A DNA stretch of 10,932 nt. It comes from Alphaproteobacteria bacterium. GTDB taxonomy: Bacteria; Pseudomonadota; Alphaproteobacteria; UBA6184. Below the pieces are notes generated by a model, which ran no database searches, was not told where the DNA came from, and saw only the letters and a list, made by a program, of their open reading frames with translations. The stretch is taken from assembly GCA_030433125.1 (NCBI GenBank), contig JAUIKZ010000037.1, positions 1 through 10,932 of the forward strand, in the 5' to 3' direction. The position numbers and the translations under genes were made by a program. Of the stretch, positions 1-7,393 are shown piece after piece. The first letter of the stretch is position 1. Each line of letters opens with the position of its first letter.

Positions 1-1
1 A

Positions 2-868
2 CGCAAATTTGGGTCTGTTCTGGGCTCTCTTTTGGTAGTGGCTTCAGTGTCTACCGCTGGGTATAAATTTCTTGGCACCATCACGGCTCCTTTCGAAGGG
101 TTCGGCCCCCACAACGCTATTTTTGTAATGGCTGTGATCCCCAGCCTACTTGGTTTATTGTTTCTAATATTTTTTGTACCCCACTCTCAAAAAGAAGTTA
201 AAGACACTCCGGTGCCGAACACGAATAAAATTGCTCACTACTTTGGGTCTTTTGTAAATGACATTAAAAACATGGGGCGGCCATTTTGGCTTGTTATTGC
301 GTTAGCTGGTATCTATGGGGTATCCCATGTAAATGAAAGTTTTCTTATGACATACGGTAAAAAGGTACTCAATATGTCTGACAGTGAAACAGCGTTCCTC
401 ATTTCGGCCTTGTGCGCTTCTACTGCATTATCAGCTTACCCACTCGGGCACATGGCTGATAAGTATGGTAAGAAAAAAATGTTGGCAACCGGGTTTTTGT
501 TTATGCTGATAGGCGCAAGCTTATTAACGTTTATCCAAACGCGTCAAGGTTTATATTCCACACTCATCTTTTGGGGGATGCACTGGTCGGTGACACAGGG
601 CATTTTGTTAGCGCTTTTAAAAGATGTTTCTCCAAGTAAGCGTTTAGGTACAGCTTTTGGGTTGTTCTATTTAATCATGGCTGTAACACACTTAGGCGGG
701 AATCTAATAGCGGGTTATTTATGGCACCCCTATGAGGTTACTAACCCAGCGTATGGAGCTCAGCTAACGTTTACGTTTTGTGCGGCACTAAGTGTTGTGA
801 ATATTTTATTCTTGTACACAGCAGCGCGCATGAAGCTGTTTGGAAAGCCGCGCGCCCTAGAGGAATAA
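2..868 (+). CDS. MFS transporter, C-terminal part (5' end outside window)
   Basis: This is an integral inner-membrane protein of the major facilitator superfamily; the substrate cannot be told. The reading frame is open to the left edge, so the start is missing; a TTG at 32 is internal, because the codons before it (RKFGSVLGS) already fit the protein. The 288 residues seen would cover roughly TM5 to TM12. The loop sequence GHMADKYGKKK (about 446-478) is the second-half copy of MFS motif A, G-x3-D-(R/K)-x-G-(R/K)2. The segment SKRLGTAFGLFYLIMA in the second half parallels RKFGSVLGSLLVVAS at the left edge, as expected from the internal duplication of MFS halves. A hydrophilic stretch near 185-240 (HSQKEVKDTPVPNTN) is probably the central cytoplasmic loop between TM6 and TM7. 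The protein ends with a charged tail (KPRALEE). It lies upstream of rplM on the same strand but is separated by a hairpin and 115 bases, so it is probably not co-transcribed. Confidence 0.85.
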   Translation, partial: RKFGSVLGSLLVVASVSTAGYKFLGTITAPFEGFGPHNAIFVMAVIPSLLGLLFLIFFVPHSQKEVKDTPVPNTNKIAHYFGSFVNDIKNMGRPFWLVIALAGIYGVSHVNESFLMTYGKKVLNMSDSETAFLISALCASTALSAYPLGHMADKYGKKKMLATGFLFMLIGASLLTFIQTRQGLYSTLIFWGMHWSVTQGILLALLKDVSPSKRLGTAFGLFYLIMAVTHLGGNLIAGYLWHPYEVTNPAYGAQLTFTFCAALSVVNILFLYTAARMKLFGKPRALEE

Positions 869-920
869 AACAGCCACTGCAAAGGCGGTATTAAAATACC
901 ACCCTCTGAAAACGTTATAG

Positions 921-941
921 CCCTTGCTTTTGCGAGGGTTT
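921..941 (+). terminator. Hairpin with short T run after the MFS gene
   Basis: CCCTTGC (921-927) pairs with GCGAGGG (932-938) around a TTTT loop, giving seven pairs including one T-G wobble. It is followed by TTT at 939-941. This could be the intrinsic terminator of the MFS gene, although the T run is short. It could instead be a structure in the 5' leader of rplM if transcription starts upstream of it. Confidence 0.5.
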
Positions 942-952
942 CATATTATAAA
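925..952 (+). promoter_or_regulatory. Possible sigma70-type promoter for rplM-rpsI
   Basis: TTGCTT (925-930) and TATAAA (947-952) are separated by 16 bases, which fits a housekeeping promoter. They lie 32-60 bases before the rplM start. The -35 box would overlap the terminator-like hairpin at 921-938. Only consensus matching supports this, and the region is AT-rich, so chance matches are likely. Confidence 0.25.
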
Positions 953-983
953 AACTACAAACTCATAAGTAATAGGATAAAAA

Positions 984-1451
984 ATGAAAACCTTTAGTTT
1001 AAGAAAAGAGGATGTCCAAAAAGATTGGTGGATTATTGATGCCAAGGATTTGGTTATTGGTCGTGTGGCAAGCATTGTAGCCAAGCTCTTGCGCGGCAAG
1101 CACAAACCAACGTTTACCCCTCACGTTGATTGTGGTGACCATGTTATTATTATTAACGCCGACAAAGTAGCCTTTACAGGTAAAAAGCTCACTGACCGTA
1201 TCTTTTACTGGCACACAGGTTATGTAGGTGGTGTTAAGCAACGCACTATGAAGCAGCTTTTAAATGGTGAGCATCCTGAGCGTGTGTTCCAAAAAGCAGT
1301 AGAACGCATGCTACCGAAAAACACACTCGGTCGCAATATGATGAGCAACCTCCGCGTATATGCTGGCGAAGAGCACCCTCACACAGCCCAACAACCAAAA
1401 GTGCTTGATGTGGCTTCACTCAATGAAAAAAATGTAATCAGGAACGCATAA
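984..1451 (+). CDS. rplM: 50S ribosomal protein L13
   Basis: L13 is an early-assembling protein of the large ribosomal subunit that binds 23S rRNA. The product is 155 residues, slightly longer than the roughly 142 of E. coli. It starts with the usual MKTFSLRKEDVQKDWWIIDA block and carries the family signature: AVERMLPKNTLGRNMMSNLRVYAG split over about residues 105-128, then EEHPHTAQQP near 129-138. The start ATG is preceded by AGGA (974-977) at six bases. The stop lies one base before the rpsI ATG, the classic L13-S9 operon arrangement. In E. coli this operon is repressed by L13 acting on the rplM leader; whether the hairpins upstream here do the same is unknown. Nothing looks unusual in the protein. 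Confidence 0.98.
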   Translation: MKTFSLRKEDVQKDWWIIDAKDLVIGRVASIVAKLLRGKHKPTFTPHVDCGDHVIIINADKVAFTGKKLTDRIFYWHTGYVGGVKQRTMKQLLNGEHPERVFQKAVERMLPKNTLGRNMMSNLRVYAGEEHPHTAQQPKVLDVASLNEKNVIRNA

Positions 1452-1452
1452 G

Positions 1453-1956
1453 ATGACTAAGCAAAATGTATCATTAGAAGATCTAAAAAACACAGTTGAT
1501 GCTGCAGATAATGCGCAAGGTAACACTCCTGAAGATCAACAACCTAAGTACACAAAAAAAGTAGACGCACAAGGTCGTGCTTATGCAACGGGTAAGCGTA
1601 AAGATGCGGTAGCCCGTGTTTGGATTAAGCCTGGTAACGGTAAGTTCACCGTGAATGGTCGGGATTGGATGGTTTACTTTGGTCGCCCCGTGTTGCGTAT
1701 GCTTATGTCACAACCATTTGCGGTTACAAACAACGTGAACAGCTTTGACGTTGTGTGTACCGTTAAAGGTGGCGGTCTTTCAGGTCAAGCGGGTGCCGTT
1801 AAGCATGGTATCAGTAAGGCCCTTGTTAACTTTGATCCAGAACTACGTCCTGTCTTGAAGAAAGAAGGCTTCCTTACGCGTGACGCCCGTGTGGTTGAAC
1901 GTAAGAAGTACGGTCGTCCTAAGGCCCGTCGTAGCTTCCAGTTCTCGAAGCGTTAA
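1453..1956 (+). CDS. rpsI: 30S ribosomal protein S9
   Basis: S9 sits in the head of the small subunit, and its C-terminal tail reaches the P-site tRNA. The product has 167 residues against about 130 in E. coli. The extra length is an N-terminal extension (about residues 1-38) rich in Asp, Glu, Gln and Asn, as is usual in alphaproteobacteria. The conserved core begins at QGRAYATGKRKDAVARVW and includes the GGGLSGQAGAVKHGISKAL block (about residues 100-118). The end is KKYGRPKARRSFQFSKR, with the invariant C-terminal SKR that contacts tRNA. The start is supported by AGGAA (1440-1444), eight bases upstream inside the end of rplM. It is followed by a strong intrinsic terminator. Confidence 0.98.
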   Translation: MTKQNVSLEDLKNTVDAADNAQGNTPEDQQPKYTKKVDAQGRAYATGKRKDAVARVWIKPGNGKFTVNGRDWMVYFGRPVLRMLMSQPFAVTNNVNSFDVVCTVKGGGLSGQAGAVKHGISKALVNFDPELRPVLKKEGFLTRDARVVERKKYGRPKARRSFQFSKR

Positions 1957-1980
1957 TCAGGGTTCACCTTCCGAACCTCC

Positions 1981-2008
1981 AGCCCCCTCCTCATTAGGGG
2001 GCTTTTTT
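1981..2008 (+). terminator. Intrinsic terminator of rplM-rpsI
   Basis: AGCCCCCT (1981-1988) pairs perfectly with AGGGGGCT (1996-2003) around a seven-base loop, and a run of six T follows (2003-2008). This is a textbook Rho-independent terminator. It ends only five bases before the miaA Shine-Dalgarno sequence, so transcripts reaching miaA must either read through it or start upstream of it. Confidence 0.92.
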
Positions 2009-2013
2009 GTACA

Positions 2014-2019
2014 AAGGAG
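2014..2019 (+). promoter_or_regulatory. miaA ribosome binding site
   Basis: AAGGAG lies five bases before the ATG at 2025 and fixes the start. An in-frame TTG at 2007 lies inside the T run of the terminator and has no such site, so it is rejected as the start. Confidence 0.85.
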
Positions 2020-2024
2020 TGTCT

Positions 2025-2951
2025 ATGACATCATCAAAATTGTTCGCTCTTATTATTTCTGGTCCCACAGCCTCCGGCAAAAGTCGTCTTGCAGAGGAGC
2101 TATTGGAGTACATCCCTAATGCGCACATTATAAACGCCGACAGCATGCAGCTGTATAAGGGCCTCCCAACATTAACGGCTCAACCATTCCCCATCAAAGA
2201 GCACCATAAGCTATATAACTACATTGACCCGGTGACACAAAATTATAGTGTGAACGATTGGTACAACGCAGCCGCCAATGCCATTAAGTTAGCCTATATG
2301 GAAAAGGCCTTACCTATTATTGTTGGGGGCACTGGTTTTTATATAAAGACATTATTAGAGGGCATGTCTCCCCTTCCGGAAATTGGCACCGAGGAATATA
2401 AATTAGAAGCCGCTGAGCGTATTGATGCAGAGGGTCATGAGGCTTTTTATACATGGCTATTGGAAAAAGACCCCAGCTTGCCGGAGCATATTAAGCCAAC
2501 TGATACGCAACGATTGGTGCGTGCCTATGAGGTATGGGCCGCCACTGGTAAGTCTATTTCTTATTTTCAAGGGCTGCCTAAATTTAAAAAGCTTGGTTTT
2601 GATTATATGCATTATTCTCTCTTGCCGCCGCGCGAGGCCTTGTATGGCATTTGCAACCACCGGTTTGAACATATGCTTAAGCATGGGGTTTTAAATGAGG
2701 TAGAAGATTTCTATGAAAAGTATAAGCTGAATACGCCGCTGCAAAATGCACTGGGATACCACGAATTTGTAAAATTCCTAAAAGGGCAACTGGCTTTTGA
2801 TGAAGCTGTGGAGCAAGCCAAAGCTGTTACCCGCCAATTTGCAAAACGTCAGTGCACGTTCATTAGGCACCAGTTTGAAGATAATATAAAGGTGGAGCAG
2901 TTAACGGCAAAAGAAATCTTCCATTCCTTAAAAGAGAATGGTATTACTTAA
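2025..2951 (+). CDS. miaA: tRNA dimethylallyltransferase
   Basis: MiaA transfers a dimethylallyl group from dimethylallyl diphosphate to N6 of A37 in tRNAs that read codons beginning with U, the first step to i6A/ms2i6A. The product has 308 residues, the usual length. The P-loop GPTASGKS is at residues 13-20. NADSMQLYKGLP (37-48) holds the conserved Asp39-Ser40 of the prenyl-acceptor site. VGGTGFY is at 100-106. Towards the C terminus NALGYHEF and TRQFAKRQCTFIRHQ match the tRNA-binding and Arg/Lys-rich motifs of the family. The start ATG is set by AAGGAG (2014-2019). The stop lies 21 bases before mreB, which suggests co-transcription with the cell-shape genes. In many bacteria miaA neighbours hfq or mutL; this placement next to mreB is less common. 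Confidence 0.96.
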   Translation: MTSSKLFALIISGPTASGKSRLAEELLEYIPNAHIINADSMQLYKGLPTLTAQPFPIKEHHKLYNYIDPVTQNYSVNDWYNAAANAIKLAYMEKALPIIVGGTGFYIKTLLEGMSPLPEIGTEEYKLEAAERIDAEGHEAFYTWLLEKDPSLPEHIKPTDTQRLVRAYEVWAATGKSISYFQGLPKFKKLGFDYMHYSLLPPREALYGICNHRFEHMLKHGVLNEVEDFYEKYKLNTPLQNALGYHEFVKFLKGQLAFDEAVEQAKAVTRQFAKRQCTFIRHQFEDNIKVEQLTAKEIFHSLKENGIT

Positions 2952-2972
2952 AGACAGTAAATCAAGGTAAAA

Positions 2973-4022
2973 ATGGGTATTTTAGCACGTATTAAAGGTG
3001 TTTTTTCAGATGACATGGCTATCGACCTGGGGACAGCCAACACATTAGTTTACGTAAAAGGGAAGGGCATCGTTTTAAACGAGCCGTCTGTTGTGGCTAT
3101 TCACACTAACCGCGGAAAGCAACGCGTTTTAGCCGTTGGTGAAGAGGCTAAGCTTATGGTGGGTAAAACACCCGGCAATATTCAGGCTGTGCGCCCTTTA
3201 CGTGATGGTGTGATCGCCGACTTCGAAATAGCCGAAGAAATGATAAAGCACTTCATTCAGAAAGTGCACAACCGCAAAACATTTGCGAGTCCTAAAATCA
3301 TTATTTGTGTGCCGTCAGGCGCTACAGCTGTTGAACGACGTGCTATTCAAGAGTCAGCTGAAAATGCTGGCGCACGCGAAGTATACCTTATCGAAGAACC
3401 CATGGCAGCCGCTATAGGTGCGGGTCTTCCTGTCACGGAACCTGCTGGTTCCATGATCGTTGACATCGGGGGTGGTACGGCAGAAATTGGCGTGCTCTCA
3501 CTCGGGGGTATAGTGTATTCCAAATCCGTCCGCGTAGGTGGCGATAAAATGGATGACGCCATTATCAACTACATCCGTCGCACCATGAACTTGCTGATTG
3601 GTGAAGCTACGGCCGAACGAATCAAAAAAGCCATTGGCTCTGCTAAAATGCCGGATGATGGAAATGAAGGCCTAACAATGCAAATTAAAGGCCGTGACCT
3701 CTCAACAGGTGTGCCTAAAGAAGTTACCATTAACGAACGTGAAGTGGCTGAAAGCTTGTCGGAGCCGATGGATGCTATTGTTGAAGGCGTAAAACAAGCC
3801 CTTGAAAACACACCACCCGAGCTAGCCGCCGACATCGTAGACCGGGGTATTATCCTAACGGGTGGCGGAGGCATGTTACGCAACCTGGATGTGGTCTTGC
3901 GTGATGCCACAGGCCTGCCTGTTTCAGTCGCTGACAACCCACTCGACTGTGTGGTGTTGGGCACCGGTAAGCCACTTGAACATATGGAAATGTTGAGTTC
4001 TGTTTTGATTAAAATGCACTAG
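2973..4022 (+). CDS. mreB: Rod shape-determining protein MreB (actin homologue)
   Basis: MreB is a bacterial actin that forms membrane-bound filaments and positions the elongasome (MreC, MreD, RodA, PBP2). The product has 349 residues, the normal length. The first residues (MGILARIKGVF) form the short amphipathic membrane-targeting helix typical of Gram-negative MreB. The phosphate-1 motif DLGTANT is at 18-24, VPSGATAVERRA at 113-124, the phosphate-2 motif DIGGGTAEIGV at 164-174, and the adenosine motif TGGGGMLRNLD at 296-306. All ATPase motifs are intact. AAGG (2964-2967) lies five bases before the ATG. It is the first shape gene of the mreB-mreC-mreD-mrdA cluster and follows miaA by 21 bases with no terminator between. 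Confidence 0.98.
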   Translation: MGILARIKGVFSDDMAIDLGTANTLVYVKGKGIVLNEPSVVAIHTNRGKQRVLAVGEEAKLMVGKTPGNIQAVRPLRDGVIADFEIAEEMIKHFIQKVHNRKTFASPKIIICVPSGATAVERRAIQESAENAGAREVYLIEEPMAAAIGAGLPVTEPAGSMIVDIGGGTAEIGVLSLGGIVYSKSVRVGGDKMDDAIINYIRRTMNLLIGEATAERIKKAIGSAKMPDDGNEGLTMQIKGRDLSTGVPKEVTINEREVAESLSEPMDAIVEGVKQALENTPPELAADIVDRGIILTGGGGMLRNLDVVLRDATGLPVSVADNPLDCVVLGTGKPLEHMEMLSSVLIKMH

Positions 4023-4038
4023 GGGGCGGCAGCCATAA

Positions 4039-4881
4039 ATGGAGGCTCTTTCTAAACTTTCGGTACGAAAAGACAAGTCACGCAGGCTGTCTTCCTCTTT
4101 AGCGCCTTTTAGTGTCCGCATCAATGCTTTTAAGTTTACTCTCACGCTTTTCAGCCTATTAGCGGCGGCCTTTTTTGCTTTGAGCTATATGAACTCTACT
4201 TATGTAGAGCCGGTCCGGAAAATTATTCTAGATGCCTTTTCGCCGCTTTTGCAGTTAAACAAATACCACACGCAGCCGGATGCCCAGCAAAGTGATCAAC
4301 CTGTTGAACAGCAAGAAAAAGAAGCCTTTTGGTATACAGTTGCGGCCCGTTTAAAAGAAGAAAACAAACTTCTAAAACAAGCGCTCAAGTTTAGACCTGA
4401 CCCGCAAATACACATAGCGAGTGCCTATGTTATCAATGCGCAGCTGCAACCATTGAATCACCTCGTGACGATTGACGCGGGCTCTACCTCCCACGTGGGC
4501 CTTAAAAACTGTGTGGTAACCAAAGAAGGCTTTGTGGGGCGCATTGTCAGAATGGGTGGGTACAGTGCGCAGCTTGTTCCCATCACAAGTCGGGAGTCTC
4601 GGTTGCCGGTGCGTGTGGGTGATATCGACGAAAAATGTATCGCGCAAGGGCGCAATAAAAACCTCTTAAAACTTAAGTATGTTAAAAAGCCCCAATTACT
4701 AAAGGTGGGGCAAGAGGTTTTAACCACTGCGGATGATGAGGTGGTGCCAAACATTCTCGTAGGGCACGTTCACGAAATTAAAGGTAGTAAAATTTACATA
4801 AAAACCGCCGTTAATTTTAGGCAGTTAACGTTGGTTTACGTATTATCGCCTGAAAGTCTTGATAGCCACGATGATAGCTAA
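4039..4881 (+). CDS. mreC: Rod shape-determining protein MreC
   Basis: MreC is a bitopic inner-membrane protein whose periplasmic domain binds and activates PBP2. The product has 280 residues. A basic cytoplasmic N terminus (residues 1-30) is followed by one membrane segment (about 32-50). Next come a Gln/Asp-rich linker (75-95), a short predicted coiled coil (about 95-118, with KEENKLLKQAL), and the beta-rich MreC domain (about 122-272). Typical motifs are VTIDAGSTSHVGLKNCVV, TKEGFVGRIVRMG, SRESRLPVRVG and LLKVGQEVLTT. The ATG directly follows an in-frame TAA (4036-4038), so it is the first possible start. Only a weak G-rich stretch, left by the end of mreB, serves as ribosome binding site, so coupling to mreB translation is likely. 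The 3' end overlaps mreD. Confidence 0.95.
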   Translation: MEALSKLSVRKDKSRRLSSSLAPFSVRINAFKFTLTLFSLLAAAFFALSYMNSTYVEPVRKIILDAFSPLLQLNKYHTQPDAQQSDQPVEQQEKEAFWYTVAARLKEENKLLKQALKFRPDPQIHIASAYVINAQLQPLNHLVTIDAGSTSHVGLKNCVVTKEGFVGRIVRMGGYSAQLVPITSRESRLPVRVGDIDEKCIAQGRNKNLLKLKYVKKPQLLKVGQEVLTTADDEVVPNILVGHVHEIKGSKIYIKTAVNFRQLTLVYVLSPESLDSHDDS

Positions 4882-5323
4882 TTTTATTCCTACCTTTAGT
4901 ATAGCCCTTTACTTTTTGGGGAGCTTGTTTCTTGAAAATAGCTTTCTCGCCTTAGTGCCTATTTTCCATTGGGGTGTCTACCGCATTGATTTGGTGCCGG
5001 TGAGCGTGGTGTTTATGTTTGCCCTTAGTTTTGATGCCTTGTTTTATATGTACCTTGGGCCCACCTTAACCTTATATTTACTAAGTCTCGCTTCAATTTA
5101 TGCTATGAGGAAATTTTTAATTACCCAGCATTTTGTGTTTGTGTGGCCTGGGCTGGCACTGCTCGGTGTTTATTATCTTGTGCTTCAAATTACATTAAAT
5201 GCCTTGTCGATCCTCCCTTTTAGGGCGATGGATAGTTACATAGTGCTACTCCTTGTGATTGCTTATCCCGTGGTGGTGCGCCCGCTCATTTATTGTCATC
5301 AACGCTTTTTGGCTAATGAGTAA
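4871..5323 (+). CDS. mreD: Rod shape-determining protein MreD
   Basis: MreD is a small multi-span inner-membrane protein of the elongasome. With the ATG at 4871 it has 150 residues, close to the usual 150-165. About five hydrophobic segments can be seen: residues 5-30, 41-60, 62-78, 88-115 and 121-141. The sequence LVPIFHWGVYRIDLVPVS (28-45) matches the conserved (P)-x-W-x-x-(Y)-R-x-D-L block of MreD, and SFDALFYMYLGPTLTLYLL (53-71) the following conserved helix. The ATG lies inside the last codons of mreC (11-base overlap), so translation is probably coupled. An in-frame TTG at 4859 would add four residues (LIAT) and is less likely. The assignment rests on position, hydrophobicity and these motifs, because MreD is poorly conserved. 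Confidence 0.9.
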   Translation: MIANFIPTFSIALYFLGSLFLENSFLALVPIFHWGVYRIDLVPVSVVFMFALSFDALFYMYLGPTLTLYLLSLASIYAMRKFLITQHFVFVWPGLALLGVYYLVLQITLNALSILPFRAMDSYIVLLLVIAYPVVVRPLIYCHQRFLANE

Positions 5324-5325
5324 CA

Positions 5326-7164
5326 ATGGAACACCAACGCCACTACCATAATCGGTTTTATATTGTTGGGCTAACTTTGGTGGCGTTATGCCTGCTCGGG
5401 TTGCTCTTTTTAGTGGCGCGGGTGGCCTATTTGCAAATTTTTATGGGCCAAAAATATCACATGCAAGCCCACAAAAACCGTGTGCACATACAGTTCACGC
5501 CTCCCGCACGCGGAAAAATACTTGATCGCCATGGCCGTCCTTTAGCGAATAATAAAATTGTTCACAACGCGGTTATAAACTTAAGGGAAACCTCCAACAT
5601 ATCCCAGGCCATTACGGAGGTGAATAAGCTTATACCCCTAGAGGCACACGACATAGAGCGAGCCTTGAAATTTTACAAACAAAACCGCGGCCATAAAAGT
5701 TCTATCATTATCAAACCTCACCTCACGTGGGACGAAATCGTGGCAGTGGAAGCCAACCAAAACAATACGCCTTACCTTATTGTGGAGGAAGGGATTGTCC
5801 GTACCTATACCCTTAGTGAGAAAGCTGTACACCCTTTGGGTTATACCGGCATGATTGATCCGAATGAGAAAGATAAGTTTAACATATTTAGCCAGATACC
5901 AGATGTGAAGGTGGGCAAAACGGGGTTAGAAAAAACCTTCAACCCCCAACTTATTGGCATGCCTGGTATCACAGAATATGAAGTGAATGCGCGGGGTAAA
6001 AAGGTGCGCAAGCTGGCACGCGTCGCCCCTACCCCAGGAGAAAACGTCATAACGACCCTCGACTTAGAGCTTCAACAATATGTGTATGATCGTATTTCTG
6101 AACACAAGGCTGGCACGGCTGTGGTGGTGGATATTGAAACGGGGGGCGTGGTTGCCATGGTGTCTTACCCGGGGTTTGATCCCGATCTGTTTTCAAAAAC
6201 CATTACGCCCGCCGAATCTAAAGAGATGTTTTCCCGCGTGGACACACCTTTTAGCAACAAAGCTATTAGTGGAATTTACCCACCCGCTTCTGTTATTAAA
6301 CCTTTCGCCCTCCTCGCAGGTTTAGAAGCGAATGTGATTAGCAAAAAAAGCAGCGTTCTGTGTACTGGGCGTTATACAAAGCTTAATGACTACAAACCTC
6401 ATTGCTGGAAAAAGCATGGCCACGGCACGGTGGATGCCGCCCGTTCTATCCGTGAGTCATGTGATGTTTTCTTTTACGAGCTTGGCGTTAAGTTAAAAGG
6501 CATCACTCCCTTGTCCAAGGTGTTAGAGGAGTTTGGTTTCGGCAAGAAACACAACATATCGCTTTCGGGTGAGCGCTCGGGGCTAGTGCCGTCACCGTTG
6601 TGGAAAAAACGCGTGAAGATGAAAAGTTGGTTTTTAGCCGACACCATGCAAAGCACCATCGGACAGGGCTTTTTGTTAGCAACGCCATTGCAGATGGTAA
6701 TGAGTATGGCCATGATTGCTAATGGTGGTTACAAAGTGCGCCCTGTATTTACGGTGGATAAAGAGACACGCACTGAAAAAGAAAAGCTCAATGTAAGCGA
6801 AACTAATGTAAAGTACATCCAAGATTTGCTGCGCCAAGTTATGAACAGTCCGGGTGGGACCGGGGCACGCTTTAAAAAACCTGGTGAGCCATCCTTAGCC
6901 GGCAAGACAGGCACCTCACAGGTGCGCCGCATTACACAAGCTGAACGTGAATCGGGACGCCACCGCACAGAGGTTTATGAATGGATCGCGCGTGATCACG
7001 CTATTTTCGCCGGTTATGGCCCCACCGATAAGCCGAAATATGCCGTAGTCGTGCTTATTGAGCACGGGGGCTGGGGGCGTAATGCGGTGCCAATTGGGCG
7101 TGACATTTTGTTTAAAGCCCTTGAACTCGATAAAGCTAAGCCTGAGCTGCAGCCTCAGGCATGA
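5326..7164 (+). CDS. mrdA: Penicillin-binding protein 2 (elongation transpeptidase)
   Basis: PBP2 is the class B transpeptidase that cross-links new lateral-wall peptidoglycan in the elongasome. The product has 612 residues. A short cytoplasmic tail and one membrane anchor (about 11-32) are followed by the pedestal/dimerisation domain (about 57-240, with PPARGKILDRHGRPLANN). The transpeptidase domain follows (about 260-600). The catalytic motifs are intact: SVIK at 322-325 with the nucleophile Ser322, SCD at 378-380, the SxD form of the SxN motif, and KTGTS at 527-531. The start lies two bases after the mreD stop and has no clear Shine-Dalgarno site, which suggests translational coupling. It is the last recognisable gene of the cluster. 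rodA (mrdB), which normally follows, is not present. The C terminus (DKAKPELQPQA) is short and charged. Confidence 0.96.
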   Translation: MEHQRHYHNRFYIVGLTLVALCLLGLLFLVARVAYLQIFMGQKYHMQAHKNRVHIQFTPPARGKILDRHGRPLANNKIVHNAVINLRETSNISQAITEVNKLIPLEAHDIERALKFYKQNRGHKSSIIIKPHLTWDEIVAVEANQNNTPYLIVEEGIVRTYTLSEKAVHPLGYTGMIDPNEKDKFNIFSQIPDVKVGKTGLEKTFNPQLIGMPGITEYEVNARGKKVRKLARVAPTPGENVITTLDLELQQYVYDRISEHKAGTAVVVDIETGGVVAMVSYPGFDPDLFSKTITPAESKEMFSRVDTPFSNKAISGIYPPASVIKPFALLAGLEANVISKKSSVLCTGRYTKLNDYKPHCWKKHGHGTVDAARSIRESCDVFFYELGVKLKGITPLSKVLEEFGFGKKHNISLSGERSGLVPSPLWKKRVKMKSWFLADTMQSTIGQGFLLATPLQMVMSMAMIANGGYKVRPVFTVDKETRTEKEKLNVSETNVKYIQDLLRQVMNSPGGTGARFKKPGEPSLAGKTGTSQVRRITQAERESGRHRTEVYEWIARDHAIFAGYGPTDKPKYAVVVLIEHGGWGRNAVPIGRDILFKALELDKAKPELQPQA

Positions 7165-7393
7165 ACAGCGTTAGGGCACTGAAAAAAGCTGAAAAACGAG
7201 TGTTTGATGCCCATGGCTGGGGGGCTTCCTATCCCATTTGTAACCCTTCCATTCCGCCGGTTGAGCGCCACCTTATGTCATCTCCGCGGAGGCAGCCTGC
7301 CACGTCGGAGCTTCAGCGTAGAGCGGGAATGACACCGGTGGGCAGACCGGAGATGACACCGGCATGGGAGGTAGAGGTGAGATCCTTCGGACA
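7165..7393. other. Spacer between convergent mrdA and mfd; no credible gene
   Basis: These 229 bases separate two genes that end facing each other. I see no T-run terminator for either direction. The right half holds the palindromic element described separately. A frame opening with an ATGA overlap at the mrdA stop (7161) runs to 7448, but its product is low-complexity, reads through the palindromes and enters mfd antisense, so I do not treat it as a gene. Confidence 0.7.
7276..7362. repeat. REP-like palindromic element
   Basis: TGTCATCTCCG (7276-7286) is an exact inverted copy of CGGAGATGACA (7348-7358). Inside these arms, CTGCCAC (7297-7303) pairs with GTGGGCAG (7338-7345) with one bulged G, so the whole can fold into an interrupted stem. 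It also holds the perfect palindromes CTCCGCGGAG (7282-7291) and CACCGGTG (7333-7340), and a direct repeat ATGACACCGG (7329-7338 and 7353-7362). The layout, position between convergent genes and GC-rich content fit a short dispersed palindromic repeat of the REP/BIME kind. Only this one copy is visible here, so dispersal is an inference. Confidence 0.55.

Noticed and set aside
3569..3964. 131-codon minus-strand frame inside mreB
   Set aside because: It is fully antisense to a well-conserved gene and is rich in Ser, Pro and Arg, as expected of a shadow frame.
7276..7362. Palindromic element as a CRISPR array or insertion sequence end
   Set aside because: The direct repeats are only ten bases long with two copies and no regular spacers, and there is no transposase frame or target duplication nearby.
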